Positions 10,632-24,000 of a stretch of 64,000 nt of DNA are shown here, piece by piece. Within the stretch, counting starts at the first letter, position 1; each line of letters starts with the position of its first letter. Below the pieces are notes generated by a model. It saw only the letters and a program-made list of their open reading frames with translations, was not told the DNA's origin and did no database searches. The position numbers and the translations under genes are program-made. The stretch is from Eurosta solidaginis (lineage: Eukaryota > Arthropoda > Insecta > Diptera > Tephritidae), in the NCBI RefSeq assembly GCF_040869045.1, contig NW_027137025.1:221914-285913 (forward strand), given 5' to 3'.

Positions 10632-13409
10632 AGCGATAATTTTTGAGATAGTTATTAAAACTGTTTAAAGGTTGCCAAACGTTGTTTCTCGTTGTATATC
10701 CTTTAATTCTAGAGTTAAATTGATAAATAACGTGTACGAATTTGTTTAACGCATTTGTTTTGGTTACTCGACGTCTCCGTTCTCGTGTAGCCTACATATT
10801 GCGTTTTTTTTTAATTTGCTTACCGGGCTAAAGGTTAGCATGTTTAAAATACGTAAGTCGTTTTGTTCATCATATTTAAGTAGATAACTCATCAGTTGTT
10901 TGCATCAGAGCGATAATTTTTGAGATAGTTATTAAAACTGTTTAAAGGTTGTCAAACGTTGTTTCTCGTTGTATATCCTTTAATTCTAGAGTTAAATTGA
11001 TAAATAACGTGTACGAATTTGTTTAACGCATTTGTTTTGGTTACTCGACGTCTCCGTTCTCGTGTAGCCTACATATTGCGTTTTTTTTTTAATTTGCTTA
11101 CCGGGCTAAAGGTTAGCATGTTTAAAATACGTAAGTCGTTTTGTTCATCAAATTTAAGTAGATAACTCATCAGTTGTTTGCATCAGAGCGATAATTTTTG
11201 AGATAGTTATTAAAACTGTTTAAAGGTTGTCAAACGTTGTTTCTCGTTGTATATCCTTTAATTCTAGAGTTAAATTGATAAATAACGTGTACGAATTTGT
11301 TTAACGCATTTGTTTTGGTTACTCGACGTCTCCGTTCTCGTGTAGCCTACATATTGCGTTTTTTTTTTTAATTTGCTTACCGGGCTAAAGGTTAGCATGT
11401 TTAAAATACGTAAGTCGTTTTGTTCATCATATTTAAGTAGATAACTCATCAGTTGTTTGCATCAGAGCGATAATTTTTGAGATAGTTATTAAAACTGTTT
11501 AAAGGTTGTCAAACGTTGTTTCTCGTTGTATATCCTTTAATTCTAGAGTTAAATTGATAAATAACGTGTACGAATTTGTTTAACGCATTTGTTTTGGTTA
11601 CTCGACGTCTCCGTTCTCGTGTAGCCTACATATTGCGTTTTTTTTTTAATTTGCTTACCGCGCTAAAGGTTAGCATGTTTAAAATACGTAAGTCGTTTTG
11701 TTCATCATATTTAAGTAGATAACTCATCAGTTGTTTGCATCAGAGCGATAATTTTTGAGATAGTTATTAAAACTGTTTAAAGGTTGTCAAACGTTGTTTC
11801 TCGTTGTATATCCTTTAATTCTAGAGTTAAATTGATAAATAACGTGTACGAATTTGTTTAACGCATTTGTTTTGGTTACTCGACGTCTCCGTTCTCGCGT
11901 AGCCTACATATTGCGTTTTTTTTTTAATTTGCTTACCGGGCTAAAGGTTAGCATATTTAAAATACGTAAGTCGTTTTGTTCATCATATTTAAGTAGATAA
12001 CTCATCAGTTGTTTGCATCAGAGCGATAATTTTTGAGATAGTTATTAAAACTGTTTAAAGGTTGTCAAACGTTGTTTCTCGTTGTATATCCTTTAATTCT
12101 AGAGTTAAATTGATAAATAACGTGTACGAATTTGTTTAACGCATTTGTTTTGGTTACTCGACGTCTCCGTTCTCGTGTAGCCTACATATTGCGTTTTTTT
12201 TTTAATTTGCTTACCGGGCTAAAGGTTAGCATGTTTAAAATACGTAAGTCGCTTTGTTCATCAAATTTAAGTAGATAACTCATCAGTTGTTTGCATCAGA
12301 GCGATAATTTTTGAGATAGTTATTAAAACTGTTTAAAGGTTGTCAAACGTTGTTTCTCGTTGTATATCCTTTAATTCTAGAGTTAAATTGATAAATAACG
12401 TGTACGAATTTGTTTAACGCATTTGTTTTGGTTACTCGACGTCTCCGTTCTCGTGTAGCCTACATATTGCGTTTTTTTTTTTAATTTGCTTACCGGGCTA
12501 AAGGTTAGCATGTTTAAAATACGTAAGTCGTTTTGTTCATCAAATTTAAGTAGATAACTCATCAGTTGTTTGCATCAGAGCGATAATTTTTGAGATAGTT
12601 ATTAAAACTGTTTAAAGGTTGTCAAACGTTGTTTCTCGTTGTATATCCTTTAATTCTAGAGTTAAATTGATAAATAACGTGTACGAATTTGTTTAACGCA
12701 TTTGTTTTGGTTACTCGACGTCTCCGTTCTCGTGTAGCCTACATATTGCGTTTTTTTTTTAATTTGCTTACCGGGCTAAAGGTTAGCATGCTTAAAATAC
12801 GTAAGTCGTTTTGTTCAACAAATTTAAGTAGATAACTCATCAGTTGTTTGCATCAGAGCGACAATTTTTGAGATAGTTATTAAAACTGTTTAAAGGTTGT
12901 CAAACGTTGTTTCTCGTTGTATATCCTTTAATTCTAGAGTTAAATTGATAAATAACGTGTACGAATTTGTTTAACGCATTTGTTTTGGTTACTCGACGTC
13001 TCCGTTCTCGTGTAGCCTACATATTGCGTTTTTTTTTAATTTGCTTACCGGGCTAAAGGTTAGCATGTTTAAAATACGTAAGTCGTTTTGTTCATCATAT
13101 TTAAGTAGATAACTCATCAGTTGTTTGCATCAGAGCGATAATTTTTTAGATAGTTATTAAAACTGTTTAAAGGTTGTCAAACGTTGTTTCTCGTTGTATA
13201 TCCTTTAATTCTAGAGTTAAATTGATAAATAACGTATACGAATTTGTTTAACGCATTTGGTTTGGTTACTCGACGTCTCCGTTCTCGTGTAGCCTACATA
13301 TTGCGTTTTTTTTAATTTGCTTACCGGGCTAAAGGTTAGCATGTTTAAAGTACGTAAGTCGTTTTGTTCATCAAATTTAAGTAGATAACTCATCAGTTAT
13401 TTGCATCAG

Positions 13410-13798
13410 AGCGATAATTTTTGAGATAGTTATTAAAACTGTTTAAAGGTTGTCAAACGTTGTTTCTCGTTGTATATCCTTTAATTCTAGAGTTATATTG
13501 ATAAATACCGTGTACGAATTTGTTTAACGCATTTGTTTTGGTTACTCGACGTCTCCGTTCTCGCGTAGCCTACATCTCGTTGTATATCCTTTAATTCTAG
13601 AGTTAAATTGATAAATAACGTGTACGAATTTGTTTAACGCATTTGTTTTGGTTACTCGACGTCTCCGTTCTCGTGTAGCCTACATATTGCGTTTTTTTTT
13701 TTAATTTGCTTACCGGGCTAAAGGTTAGCATGTTTAAAATACGTAAGTCGCTTTGTTCATCAAATTTAAGTAGATAACTCATCAGTTGTTTGCATCAG
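13410..13798 (+). repeat. Second fused 389-bp monomer, junction at 13575/13576
   Basis: The junction is base-for-base the same as at 9028/9029, and the right part again carries 'cgctttg' (C at 13751). The left part differs from the first fused unit: it has 'tatattg' and 'aaataccg', which match the unit near 18043-18057, not the one near 8955. The switch from one parent to the other must lie between about 13509 ('accg') and 13534 ('tttgttttgg', where the 18 kb partner has 'tttgtattgg'). This is the scar of an in-register unequal crossover that duplicated 4546 bp. Confidence 0.9.
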
Positions 13799-14911
13799 AG
13801 CGATAATTTTTGAGATAGTTATTAAAACTGTTTAAAGGTTGTCAAACGTTGTTTCTCGTTGTATATCCTTTAATTCTAGAGTTAAATTGATAAATAACGT
13901 GTACGAATTTGTTTAACGCATTTGTTTTGGTTACTCGACGTCTCCGTTCTCGTGTAGCCTACATATTGCGTTTTTTTTTTTAATTTGCTCACCGGGCTAA
14001 AGGTTAGCATGTTTAAAATACGTAAGTCGTTTTGTTCATCAAATTTAAGTAGATAACTCATCAGTTGTTTGCATCAGAGCGATAATTTTTGAGATAGTTA
14101 TTAAAACTGTTTAAAGGTTGTCAAACGTTGTTTCTCGTTGTATATCCTTTAATTCTAGAGTTAAATTGATAAATAACGTGTACGAATTTGTTTAACGCAT
14201 TTGTTTTGGTTACTCGACGTCTCCGTTCTCGTGTAGCCTACATATTGCGTTTTTTTTTTTAATTTGCTTACCGGGCTAAAGGTTAGCATGTTTAAAATAC
14301 GTAAGTCGTTTTGTTCATCAAATTTAAGTAGATAACCCATCAGTTGTTTGCATCAGAGCGATAATTTTTGAGATAGTTATTAAAACTGTTTAAAGGTTGT
14401 CAAACGTTGTTTCTCGTTGTATATCCTTTAATTCTAGAGTTAAATTAATAAATAACGTGTACGAATTTGTTTAACGCATTTGTTTTGGTTACTCGACGTC
14501 TCCGTTCTCGTGTAGCCTACATATTGCGTTTTTTTTTAATTTGCTTACCGGGCTAAAGGTTAGCATGCTTAAAATACGTAAGTCGTTTTGTTCAACAAAT
14601 TTAAGTAGATAACTCATCAGTTGTTTGCATCAGAGCGACAATTTTTGAGATACTTATTAAAACTGTTTAAAGGTTGTCAAACGTTGTTTCTCGTTGTATA
14701 TCCTTTAATTCTAGAGTTAAATTGATAAATAACGTGTACGAATTTGTTTAACGCATTTGTTTTGGTTACTCGACGTCTCCGTTCTCGTGTAGCCTACATA
14801 TTGCGTTTTTTTTTTAATTTGCTTACCGGGCTAAAGGTTAGCATGTTTAAAATACGTAAGTCGTTTTGTTCATCATATTTAAGTAGATAACTCATCAGTT
14901 GTTTGCATCAG

Positions 14912-15177
14912 AGCGATAATTTTTGAGATAGTTATTAAAACTGTAAACGTTGTTTCTCGTTGTATATCCTTTAATTCTAGAGTTATATTGATAAATAACG
15001 TGTACGAATTTGTTTAACGCATTTGTTTTGGTTACTCGACGTCTCCGTTCTCGTGTAGCCTACATATTGCGTTTTTTTTTTAATTTGCTTACCGGGCTAA
15101 AGGTTAGCATGCTTAAAATACGTAAGTCGTTTTGTTCAACAAATTTAAGTAGCTAACTCATCAGTTGTTTGCATCAG
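14912..15177 (+). repeat. Short 266-bp monomer with 12-bp deletion (5 of 6)
   Basis: Same linked markers, including 'agctaac', 4546 bp after the unit at 10366. It is the last short unit before a gap of more than 20 kb. Confidence 0.93.
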
Positions 15178-18060
15178 AGCGATAATTTTTGAGATAGTTA
15201 TTAAAACTGTTTAAAGGTTGCCAAACGTTGTTTCTCGTTGTATATCCTTTAATTCTAGAGTTAAATTGATAAATAACGTGTACGAATTTGTTTAACGCAT
15301 TTGTTTTGGTTACTCGACGTCTCCGTTCTCGTGTAGCCTACATATTGCGTTTTTTTTTAATTTGCTTACCGGGCTAAAGGTTAGCATGTTTAAAATACGT
15401 AAGTCGTTTTGTTCATCATATTTAAGTAGATAACTCATCAGTTGTTTGCATCAGAGCGATAATTTTTGAGATAGTTATTAAAACTGTTTAAAGGTTGTCA
15501 AACGTTGTTTCTCGTTGTATATCCTTTAATTCTAGAGTTAAATTGATAAATAACGTGTACGAATTTGTTTAACGCATTTGTTTTGGTTACTCGACGTCTC
15601 CGTTCTCGTGTAGCCTACATATTGCGTTTTTTTTTTAATTTGCTTACCGGGCTAAAGGTTAGCATGTTTAAAATACGTAAGTCGTTTTGTTCATCAAATT
15701 TAAGTAGATAACTCATCAGTTGTTTGCATCAGAGCGATAATTTTTGAGATAGTTATTAAAACTGTTTAAAGGTTGTCAAACGTTGTTTCTCGTTGTATAT
15801 CCTTTAATTCTAGAGTTAAATTGATAAATAACGTGTACGAATTTGTTTAACGCATTTGTTTTGGTTACTCGACGTCTCCGTTCTCGTGTAGCCTACATAT
15901 TGCGTTTTTTTTTTTAATTTGCTTACCGGGCTAAAGGTTAGCATGTTTAAAATACGTAAGTCGTTTTGTTCATCATATTTAAGTAGATAACTCATCAGTT
16001 GTTTGCATCAGAGCGATAATTTTTGAGATAGTTATTAAAACTGTTTAAAGGTTGTCAAACGTTGTTTCTCGTTGTATATCCTTTAATTCTAGAGTTAAAT
16101 TGATAAATAACGTGTACGAATTTGTTTAACGCATTTGTTTTGGTTACTCGACGTCTCCGTTCTCGTGTAGCCTACATATTGCGTTTTTTTTTTAATTTGC
16201 TTACCGCGCTAAAGGTTAGCATGTTTAAAATACGTAAGTCGTTTTGTTCATCATATTTAAGTAGATAACTCATCAGTTGTTTGCATCAGAGCGATAATTT
16301 TTGAGATAGTTATTAAAACTGTTTAAAGGTTGTCAAACGTTGTTTCTCGTTGTATATCCTTTAATTCTAGAGTTAAATTGATAAATAACGTGTACGAATT
16401 TGTTTAACGCATTTGTTTTGGTTACTCGACGTCTCCGTTCTCGCGTAGCCTACATATTGCGTTTTTTTTTTAATTTGCTTACCGGGCTAAAGGTTAGCAT
16501 ATTTAAAATACGTAAGTCGTTTTGTTCATCATATTTAAGTAGATAACTCATCAGTTGTTTGCATCAGAGCGATAATTTTTGAGATAGTTATTAAAACTGT
16601 TTAAAGGTTGTCAAACGTTGTTTCTCGTTGTATATCCTTTAATTCTAGAGTTAAATTGATAAATAACGTGTACGAATTTGTTTAACGCATTTGTTTTGGT
16701 TACTCGACGTCTCCGTTCTCGTGTAGCCTACATATTGCGTTTTTTTTTTTAATTTGCTTACCGGGCTAAAGGTTAGCATGTTTAAAATACGTAAGTCGCT
16801 TTGTTCATCAAATTTAAGTAGATAACTCATCAGTTGTTTGCATCAGAGCGATAATTTTTGAGATAGTTATTAAAACTGTTTAAAGGTTGTCAAACGTTGT
16901 TTCTCGTTGTATATCCTTTAATTCTAGAGTTAAATTGATAAATAACGTGTACGAATTTGTTTAACGCATTTGTTTTGGTTACTCGACGTCTCCGTTCTCG
17001 TGTAGCCTACATATTGCGTTTTTTTTTTTTAATTTGCTTACCGGGCTAAAGGTTAGCATGTTTAAAATACGTAAGTCGTTTTGTTCATCAAATTTAAGTA
17101 GATAACTCATCAGTTGTTTGCATCAGAGCGATAATTTTTGAGATAGTTATTAAAACTGTTTAAAGGTTGTCAAACGTTGTTTCTCGTTGTATATCCTTTA
17201 ATTCTAGAGCTAAATTGATAAATAACGTGTACGAATTTGTTTAACGCATTTGTTTTGGTTACTCGACGTCTCCGTTCTCGTGTAGCCTACATATTGCGTT
17301 TTTTTTTTAATTTGCTTACCGGGCTAAAGGTTAGCATGCTTAAAATACGTAAGTCGTTTTGTTCAACAAATTTAAGTAGATAACTCATCAGTTGTTTGCA
17401 TCAGAGCGACAATTTTTGAGATAGTTATTAAAACTGTTTAAAGGTTGTCAAACGTTGTTTCTCGTTGTATATCCTTTAATTCTAGAGTTAAATTGATAAA
17501 TAACGTGTACGAATTTGTTTAACGCATTTGTTTTGGTTACTCGACGTCTCCGTTCTCGTGTAGCCTACATATTGCGTTTTTTTTTAATTTGCTTACCGGG
17601 CTAAAGGTTAGCATGTTTAAAATACGTAAGTCGTTTTGTTCATCATATTTAAGTAGATAACTCATCAGTTGTTTGCATCAGAGCGATAATTTTTTAGATA
17701 GTTATTAAAACTGTTTAAAGGTTGTCAAACGTTGTTTCTCGTTGTATATCCTTTAATTCTAGAGTTAAATTGATAAATAACGTATACGAATTTGTTTAAC
17801 GCATTTGGTTTGGTTACTCGACGTCTCCGTTCTCGTGTAGCCTACATATTGCGTTTTTTTTAATTTGCTTACCGGGCTAAAGGTTAGCATGTTTAAAGTA
17901 CGTAAGTCGTTTTGTTCATCAAATTTAAGTAGATAACTCATCAGTTGTTTGCATCAGAGCGATAATTTTTGAGATAGTTATTAAAACTGTTTAAAGGTTG
18001 TCAAACGTTGTTTCTCGTTGTATATCCTTTAATTCTAGAGTTATATTGATAAATACCGTG
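15178..18060 (+). repeat. 16-monomer HOR unit, copy 2, truncated
   Basis: It repeats the first part of the unit starting at 10632: 'accgcg' near 16204, 'cgcgtag' near 16441, 'catattt' near 16500, 'cgctttg' at 16799, 'gtatacg' near 17782, 'ggtttgg' near 17804, 'aaagta' near 17895. By eye I noticed only two substitutions against copy 1 besides T-tract length: 'gagctaaa' near 17208 and 'cagttgttt' near 17942 where copy 1 has 'cagttattt'. The match ends at about 18060, where 'tttgtattgg' continues instead of the fused junction. Confidence 0.85.
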
Positions 18061-21000
18061 TACGAATTTGTTTAACGCATTTGTATTGGTTACTCGACGT
18101 CTCCGTTCTCGTGTAGCCTACATATTGCGTTTTTTTTTTTAATTTGCTTACCGGGCTAAAGGTTAGCATGCTTAAAATATGTAAGTCGTTTTGTTCAACA
18201 AATTTAAGTAGATAACTCATCAGTTGTTTGCATCAGAGCGATAATTTTTGAGATAGTTATTAAAACTGTTTAAAGGTTGTCAAACGTTGTTTCTCGTTGT
18301 ATATCCTTTAATTCTAGAGTTAAATTGATAAATAACGTGTACGAATTTGTTTAACGCATTTGTTTTGGTTACTCGACGTCTCCGTTCTCGTGTAGCCTAC
18401 ATATTGCGTTTTTTTTTTAATTTGCTTACCCGGCTAAAGGTTAGCATGTTTAAAACACGTAAGTCGTTTTGTTCATCAAATTTAAGTAGATAACTCATCA
18501 GTTGTTTGCATCAGAGCGACAATTTTTGAGATAGTTATTAAAACTGTTTAAAGGTTGTCAAACGTTGTTTCTCGTTGTATGTCCTTTAATTCTAGAGTTA
18601 TATTGATAAATACCGTGTACGAATTTGTTTAACGCATTTGTATTGGTTACTCGACGTCTCCGTTCTCGTGTAGCCTACATATTGCGTTTTTTTTTTAATT
18701 TGCTTACCGGGCTAAAGGTTAGCATGTTTAAAATACGTAAGTCGTTTTGTTCATCATATTTAAGTAGATAACTCATCAGTTGTTTGCATCAGAGCGATAA
18801 TTTTTGAGATAGTTATTAAAACTGTTTAAAGGTTGTCAAACGTTGTTTCTCGTTGTATATCCTTTAATTCTAGAGTTAAATTGATAAATAACGTGTACGA
18901 ATTTGTTTAACGCATTTGTTTTGGTTACTCGACGTCTCCGTTCTCGTGTAGCCTACATATTGCGTTTTTTTTTTAATTTGCTTACCGGGCTAAAGGTTAG
19001 CATGTTTAAAATACGTAAGTCGTTTTGTTCATCAAATTTAAGTAGATAACTCATCAGTTGTTTGCATCAGAGCGATAATTTTTGAGATAGTTATTAAAAC
19101 TGTTTAAAGGTTGTCAAACGTTGTTTCTCGTTGTATATCCTTTAATTCTAGAGTTAAATTGATAAATAACGTGTACGAATTTGTTTAACGCATTTGTGTT
19201 GGTTACTCGACGTCTCCGTTCTCGTGTAGCCTACATATTGCGTTTTTTTTTTTATTTGCTTACCGGGCTAAAGGTTAGCATGTTTAAAATACGTAAGTAG
19301 TTTTGTTCATCATATTTAAGTAGATAACTCGTCAGTTGTTTGCATCAGAGCGATAATTTTTGAGATAGTTATTAAAACTGTTTAAAGGTTGTCAAACGTT
19401 GTTTCTCGTTGTATATCCTTTAATTCTAGGGTTATATTGATAAATACCGTGTACGAATTTGTTTAACGCATTTGTATTGGTTACTCGACGTCTCCGTTCT
19501 CGTGTAGCCTACATATTGCGTTTTTTTTTTAATTTGCTTACCGGGCTAAAGGTTAGCATGCTTAAAATATGTAAGTCGTTTTGTTCAACAAATTTAAGTA
19601 GATAACTCATCAGTTGTTTGCATCAGAGCGATAATTTTTGAGATAGTTATTAAAACTGTTTAAAGGTTGTCAAACGTTGTTTCTCGTTGTATATCCTTTA
19701 ATTCTAGAGTTAAATTGATAAATAACGTGTACGAATTTGTTTAACGCATTTGTTTTGGTTACTCGACGTCTCCGTTCTCGTGTAGCCTACATATTGCGTT
19801 TTTTTTTTTAATTTGCTTACCCGGCTAAAGGTTAGCATGTTTAAAATACGTAAGTCGTTTTGTTCATCAAATTTAAGTAGATAACTCATCAGTTGTTTGC
19901 ATCAGAGCGACAATTTTTGAGATAGTTATTAAAACTGTTTAAAGGTTGTCAAACGTTGTTTCTCGTTGTATATCCTTTAATTCTAGAGTTAAATTGATAA
20001 ATAACGTGTACGAATTTGTTTAACGCATTTGTTTTGGTTACTCGACGTCTCCGTTCTCGTGTAGCCTACATATTGCGTTTTTTTTTTAATTTGCTTACCG
20101 GGCTAAAGGTTAGCATGTTTAAAATACGTAAGTCGTTTTGTTCATCATATTTAAGTAGATAACTCATCAGTTGTTTGCATCAGAGCGATAATTTTTGAGA
20201 TAGTTATTAAAACTGTTTAAAGGTTGTCAAACGTTGTTTCTCGTTGTATATCCTTTAATTCTAGAGTTAAATTGATAAATAACGTGTACGAATTTGTTTA
20301 ACGCATTTGTTTTGGTTACTCGACGTCTCCGTTCTCGTGTAGCCTACATATTGCGTTTTTTTTTTTAATTTGCTTACCGGGCTAAAGGTTAGCATGTTTA
20401 AAATACGTAAGTCGTTTTGTTCATCAAATTTAAGTAGATAACTCATCACTTTGTTTGCATCAGAGCGATAATTTTTGAGATAGTTATTAAAACTGTTTAA
20501 AGGTTGTCAAACGTTGTTTCTCGTTGTATATCCTTTAATTCTAGAGTTAAATTGATAAATAACGTGTACGAATTTGTTTAACGCATTTGTTTTGGTTACT
20601 CGACGTCTCCGTTCTCGTGTAGCCTACATATTGCGTTTTTTTTTTAATTTGCTTACCGGGCTAAAGGTTAGCATGTTTAAAATACGTAAGACGTTTTGTT
20701 CATCAAATTTAAGTAGATAACTCATCAGTTTGTTTGCATCAGAGCGATAATTTTTGAGATAGTTATTAAAACTGTTTAAAGGTTGTCAAACGTTGTTTCT
20801 CGTTGTATATCCTTTAATTCTAGAGTTAAATTGATAAATAACGTGTACGAATTTGTTTAACGCATTTGTTTTGGTTACTCGACGTCTCCGTTCTCGTGTA
20901 GCCTACATATTGCGTTTTTTTTTTAATTTGCTTACCGGGCTAAAGGTTAGCATGTTTAAAATACGTAAGTCGTTTTGTTCATCAAATTTAAGTAGATAAC

Positions 21001-24000
21001 TCATCAGTTGTTTGCATCAGAGCGATAATTTTTGAGATAGTTATTAAAACTGTTTAAAGGTTGTCAAACGTTGTTTCTCGTTGTATATCCTTTAATTCTA
21101 GAGTTAAATTGATAAATAACGTGTACGAATTTGTTTAACGCATTTGTTTTGGTTACTCGACGTCTCCGTTCTCGTGTAGCCTACATATTGCGTTTTTTTT
21201 TTAATTTGCTTACCGGGCTAAAGGTTAGCATGTTTAAAATACGTAAGTCGTTTTGTTCATCAAATTTAAGTAGATAACTCATCAGTTGTTTGCATCAGAG
21301 CGACAATTTTTGAGATAGTTATTAAAACTGTTTAAAGGTTGTCAAACGTTGTTTCTCGTTGTATATCCTTTAATTCTAGAGCTAAATTGATAAATAACGT
21401 GTACGAATTTGTTTAACGCATTTATTTTGGTTACTCGACGTCTCCGTTCTCGTGTAGCCTACATATTGCGTTTTTTTTTTAATTTGCTTACCGGGCTAAA
21501 GGTTAGCATGTTTAAAATACGTAAGTCGTTTTGTTCATCATACTTAAGTAGATAACTCATCAGTTGTTTGCATCAGAGCGATAATTTTTGAGATAGTTAT
21601 TAAAACAGTTTAAAGGTTGTCAAACGTTGTTTCTCGTTGTATATCCTTTAATTCTAGAGTTAAATTTATAAATAACGTGTACGAATTTGTTTAACGCATT
21701 TGTTTTGGTTACTCGACGTCTTCGTTCTCGTGTAGCCTACATATTGCGTTTTTTTTTTAATTTGCTTACCGGGCTAAAGGTTAGCATGTTTAAAATACGT
21801 AAGTCGTTTTGTTCATCATATTTAAGTAGATAACTCATCAGTTGTTTGCATCAGAGCGATAATTTTTGAGATAGTTATTAAAACTGTTTAAAGGTTGTCA
21901 AACGTTGTTTCTCGTTGTATATCCTTTAATTCTAGAGTTAAATTGATAAATAACGTGTACGAATTTGTTTAACGCATTTGTTTTGGTTACTCGACGTCTC
22001 CGTTCTCGTGTAGCCTACATATTGCGTTTTTTTTTTAATTTGCTTACCGGGCTAAAGGTTAGCATGTTTAAAATACGTAAGTCGTTTTGTTCATCATATT
22101 TAAGTAGATAACTCATCAGTTGTTTGCATCAGAGCGAAAATTTTTGAGATAGTTATTAAAACTGTTTAAAGGTTGTCAAACGTTGTTTCTCGTTGTATAT
22201 CCTTTAATTCTAGAGTTAAATTGATAAATAACGTGTACGAATTTGTTTAACGCATTTGTTTTGGTTACTCGAAGTCTCCGTTCTCGAGTAGCCTACATAT
22301 TGCGTTTTTTTTTAATTTGCTTACCGGGCTAAAGGTTAGCATGCTTAAAATATGTAAGTCGTTTTGTTCAACAAATTTAAGTAGATAACTCATCAGTTGT
22401 TTGCATCAGAGCGATAATTTTTGAGATAGTTATTAAAACTGTTTAAAGGTTGTCAAACGTTGTTTCTCGTTGTATATCCTTTAATTCTAGAGTTAAATTG
22501 ATAAATAACGTGTACGAATTTGTTTAACGCATTTGTTTTGGTTACTCGACGTCTCCGTTCTCGTGTAGCCTACATATTGCGTTTTTTTTTTAATTTGCTT
22601 ACCGGGCTAAAGGTTAGCATGTTTAAAATACGTAAGTCGTTTTGTTCATCAAATTTAAGTAGATAACTCATCAGTTGTTTGCATTAGAGCGATAATTTTT
22701 GAGATAGTTATTAAAACTGTTTAAAGGTTGTCAAACGTTGTTTCTCGTTGTATATCCTTTAATTCTAGAGTTAAATTGATAAATAACGTGTACGAATTTG
22801 TTTAACGCATTTGTTTTGGTTACTCGATGTCTCCGTTCTCGTGTAGCCTACATATTGCGTTTTTTTTTTATTTGCTTACCGGGCTAAAGGTTAGCATGTT
22901 TAAAATACGTAAGTCGTTTTGTTCATCATATTTAAGTAGATAACTCATCAGTTGTTTGCATCAGAGCGATAATTTTTGAGATAGTTATTAAAACTGTTTA
23001 AAGGTTGTCAAACGTTGTTTCTCGTTGTATATCCTTTAATTCTAGAGTTAAATTGATAAATAACGTGTACGAATTTGTTTAACGCATTTGTTTTGGTTAC
23101 TCGACGTCTCCGTTCTCGTGTAGCCTACATATTGCGTTTTTTTTTTAATTTGCTTACCGGGCTAAAGGTTAGCATGTTTAAAATACGTAAGTCGTTTTGT
23201 TCATCAAATTTAAGTAGATAACTCATCAGTTGTTTGCATCAGAGCGATAATTTTTGAGATAGTTATTAAAACTGTTTAAAGGTTGTCAAACGTTGTTTCT
23301 CGTTGTATATCCTTTAATTCTAGAGTTAAATTGATAAATAACGTGTACGAATTTGTTTAACGCATTTGTTTTGGTTACTCGAGGTCTCCGTTCTCGTGTA
23401 GCCTACATATTGCGTTTTTTTTTTTAATTTGCTTACCGGGCTAAAGGTTAGCATGTTTAAAATACGTAAGTCGTTTTGTTCATCAAAATTAAGTTGTTTG
23501 CATCAGAGCGATAATTTTTGAGATAGTTATTAAAACTGTTTAAAGGTTGTCAAACGTTGTTTCTCGTTGTATATCCTTTAATTCTAGAGTTAAATTGATA
23601 AATAACGTGTACGAATTTGTTTAACGCATTTGTTTTGGTTACTCGATGTCTCCGTTCTCGTGTAGCCTACATATTGCGTTTTTTTTTAATTTGCTTACCG
23701 GGCTAAAGGTTAGCATGTTTAAAATACGTAAGTCGTTTTGTTCATCAAATTTAAGTAGATAACTCATCAGTTTGTTTGCATCAGAGCGATAATTTTTGAG
23801 ATAGTTATTAAAACTGTTTAAAGGTTGTCAAACGTTGTTTCTCGTTGTATATCCTTTAATTCTAGAGTTAAATTGATAAATAACGTGTACGAATTTGTTT
23901 AACGCATTTGTTTTGGTTACTCGATGTCTCCGTTCCCGTGTAGCCTACATATTGCGTTTTTTTTTTATTTGCTTACCGGGCTAAAGGTTAGCATGTTTAA

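Larger units (their letters stand above)
10632..15177 (+). repeat. 16-monomer HOR unit, copy 1 by short-monomer register (4546 bp)
   Basis: Counting from one short unit to the next, this stretch holds 16 units, one of them the second fused monomer. Tail order is C, B, C, C, C, B, B, A, C, B, fused B, B, B, A, C, A. Markers: 'accgcg' near 11659, 'cgcgtag' near 11896, 'catattt' near 11953, 'cgctttg' at 12252, 'gtatacg' near 13234, 'ggtttgg' near 13256, 'aaagtacg' near 13348. The same series continues at an offset of about 4546 bp from 15178. Confidence 0.85.

Noticed and set aside
6149..11909. Simple 2.88-kb tandem duplication as the only explanation of the 9028/9029 junction
   Set aside because: Markers match at this offset, but the 'cgctttg' base at 9204 is absent at the expected source (about 6324) and present at 12252, which fits a deletion between adjacent units better. 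It is kept as an alternative, not as the call.
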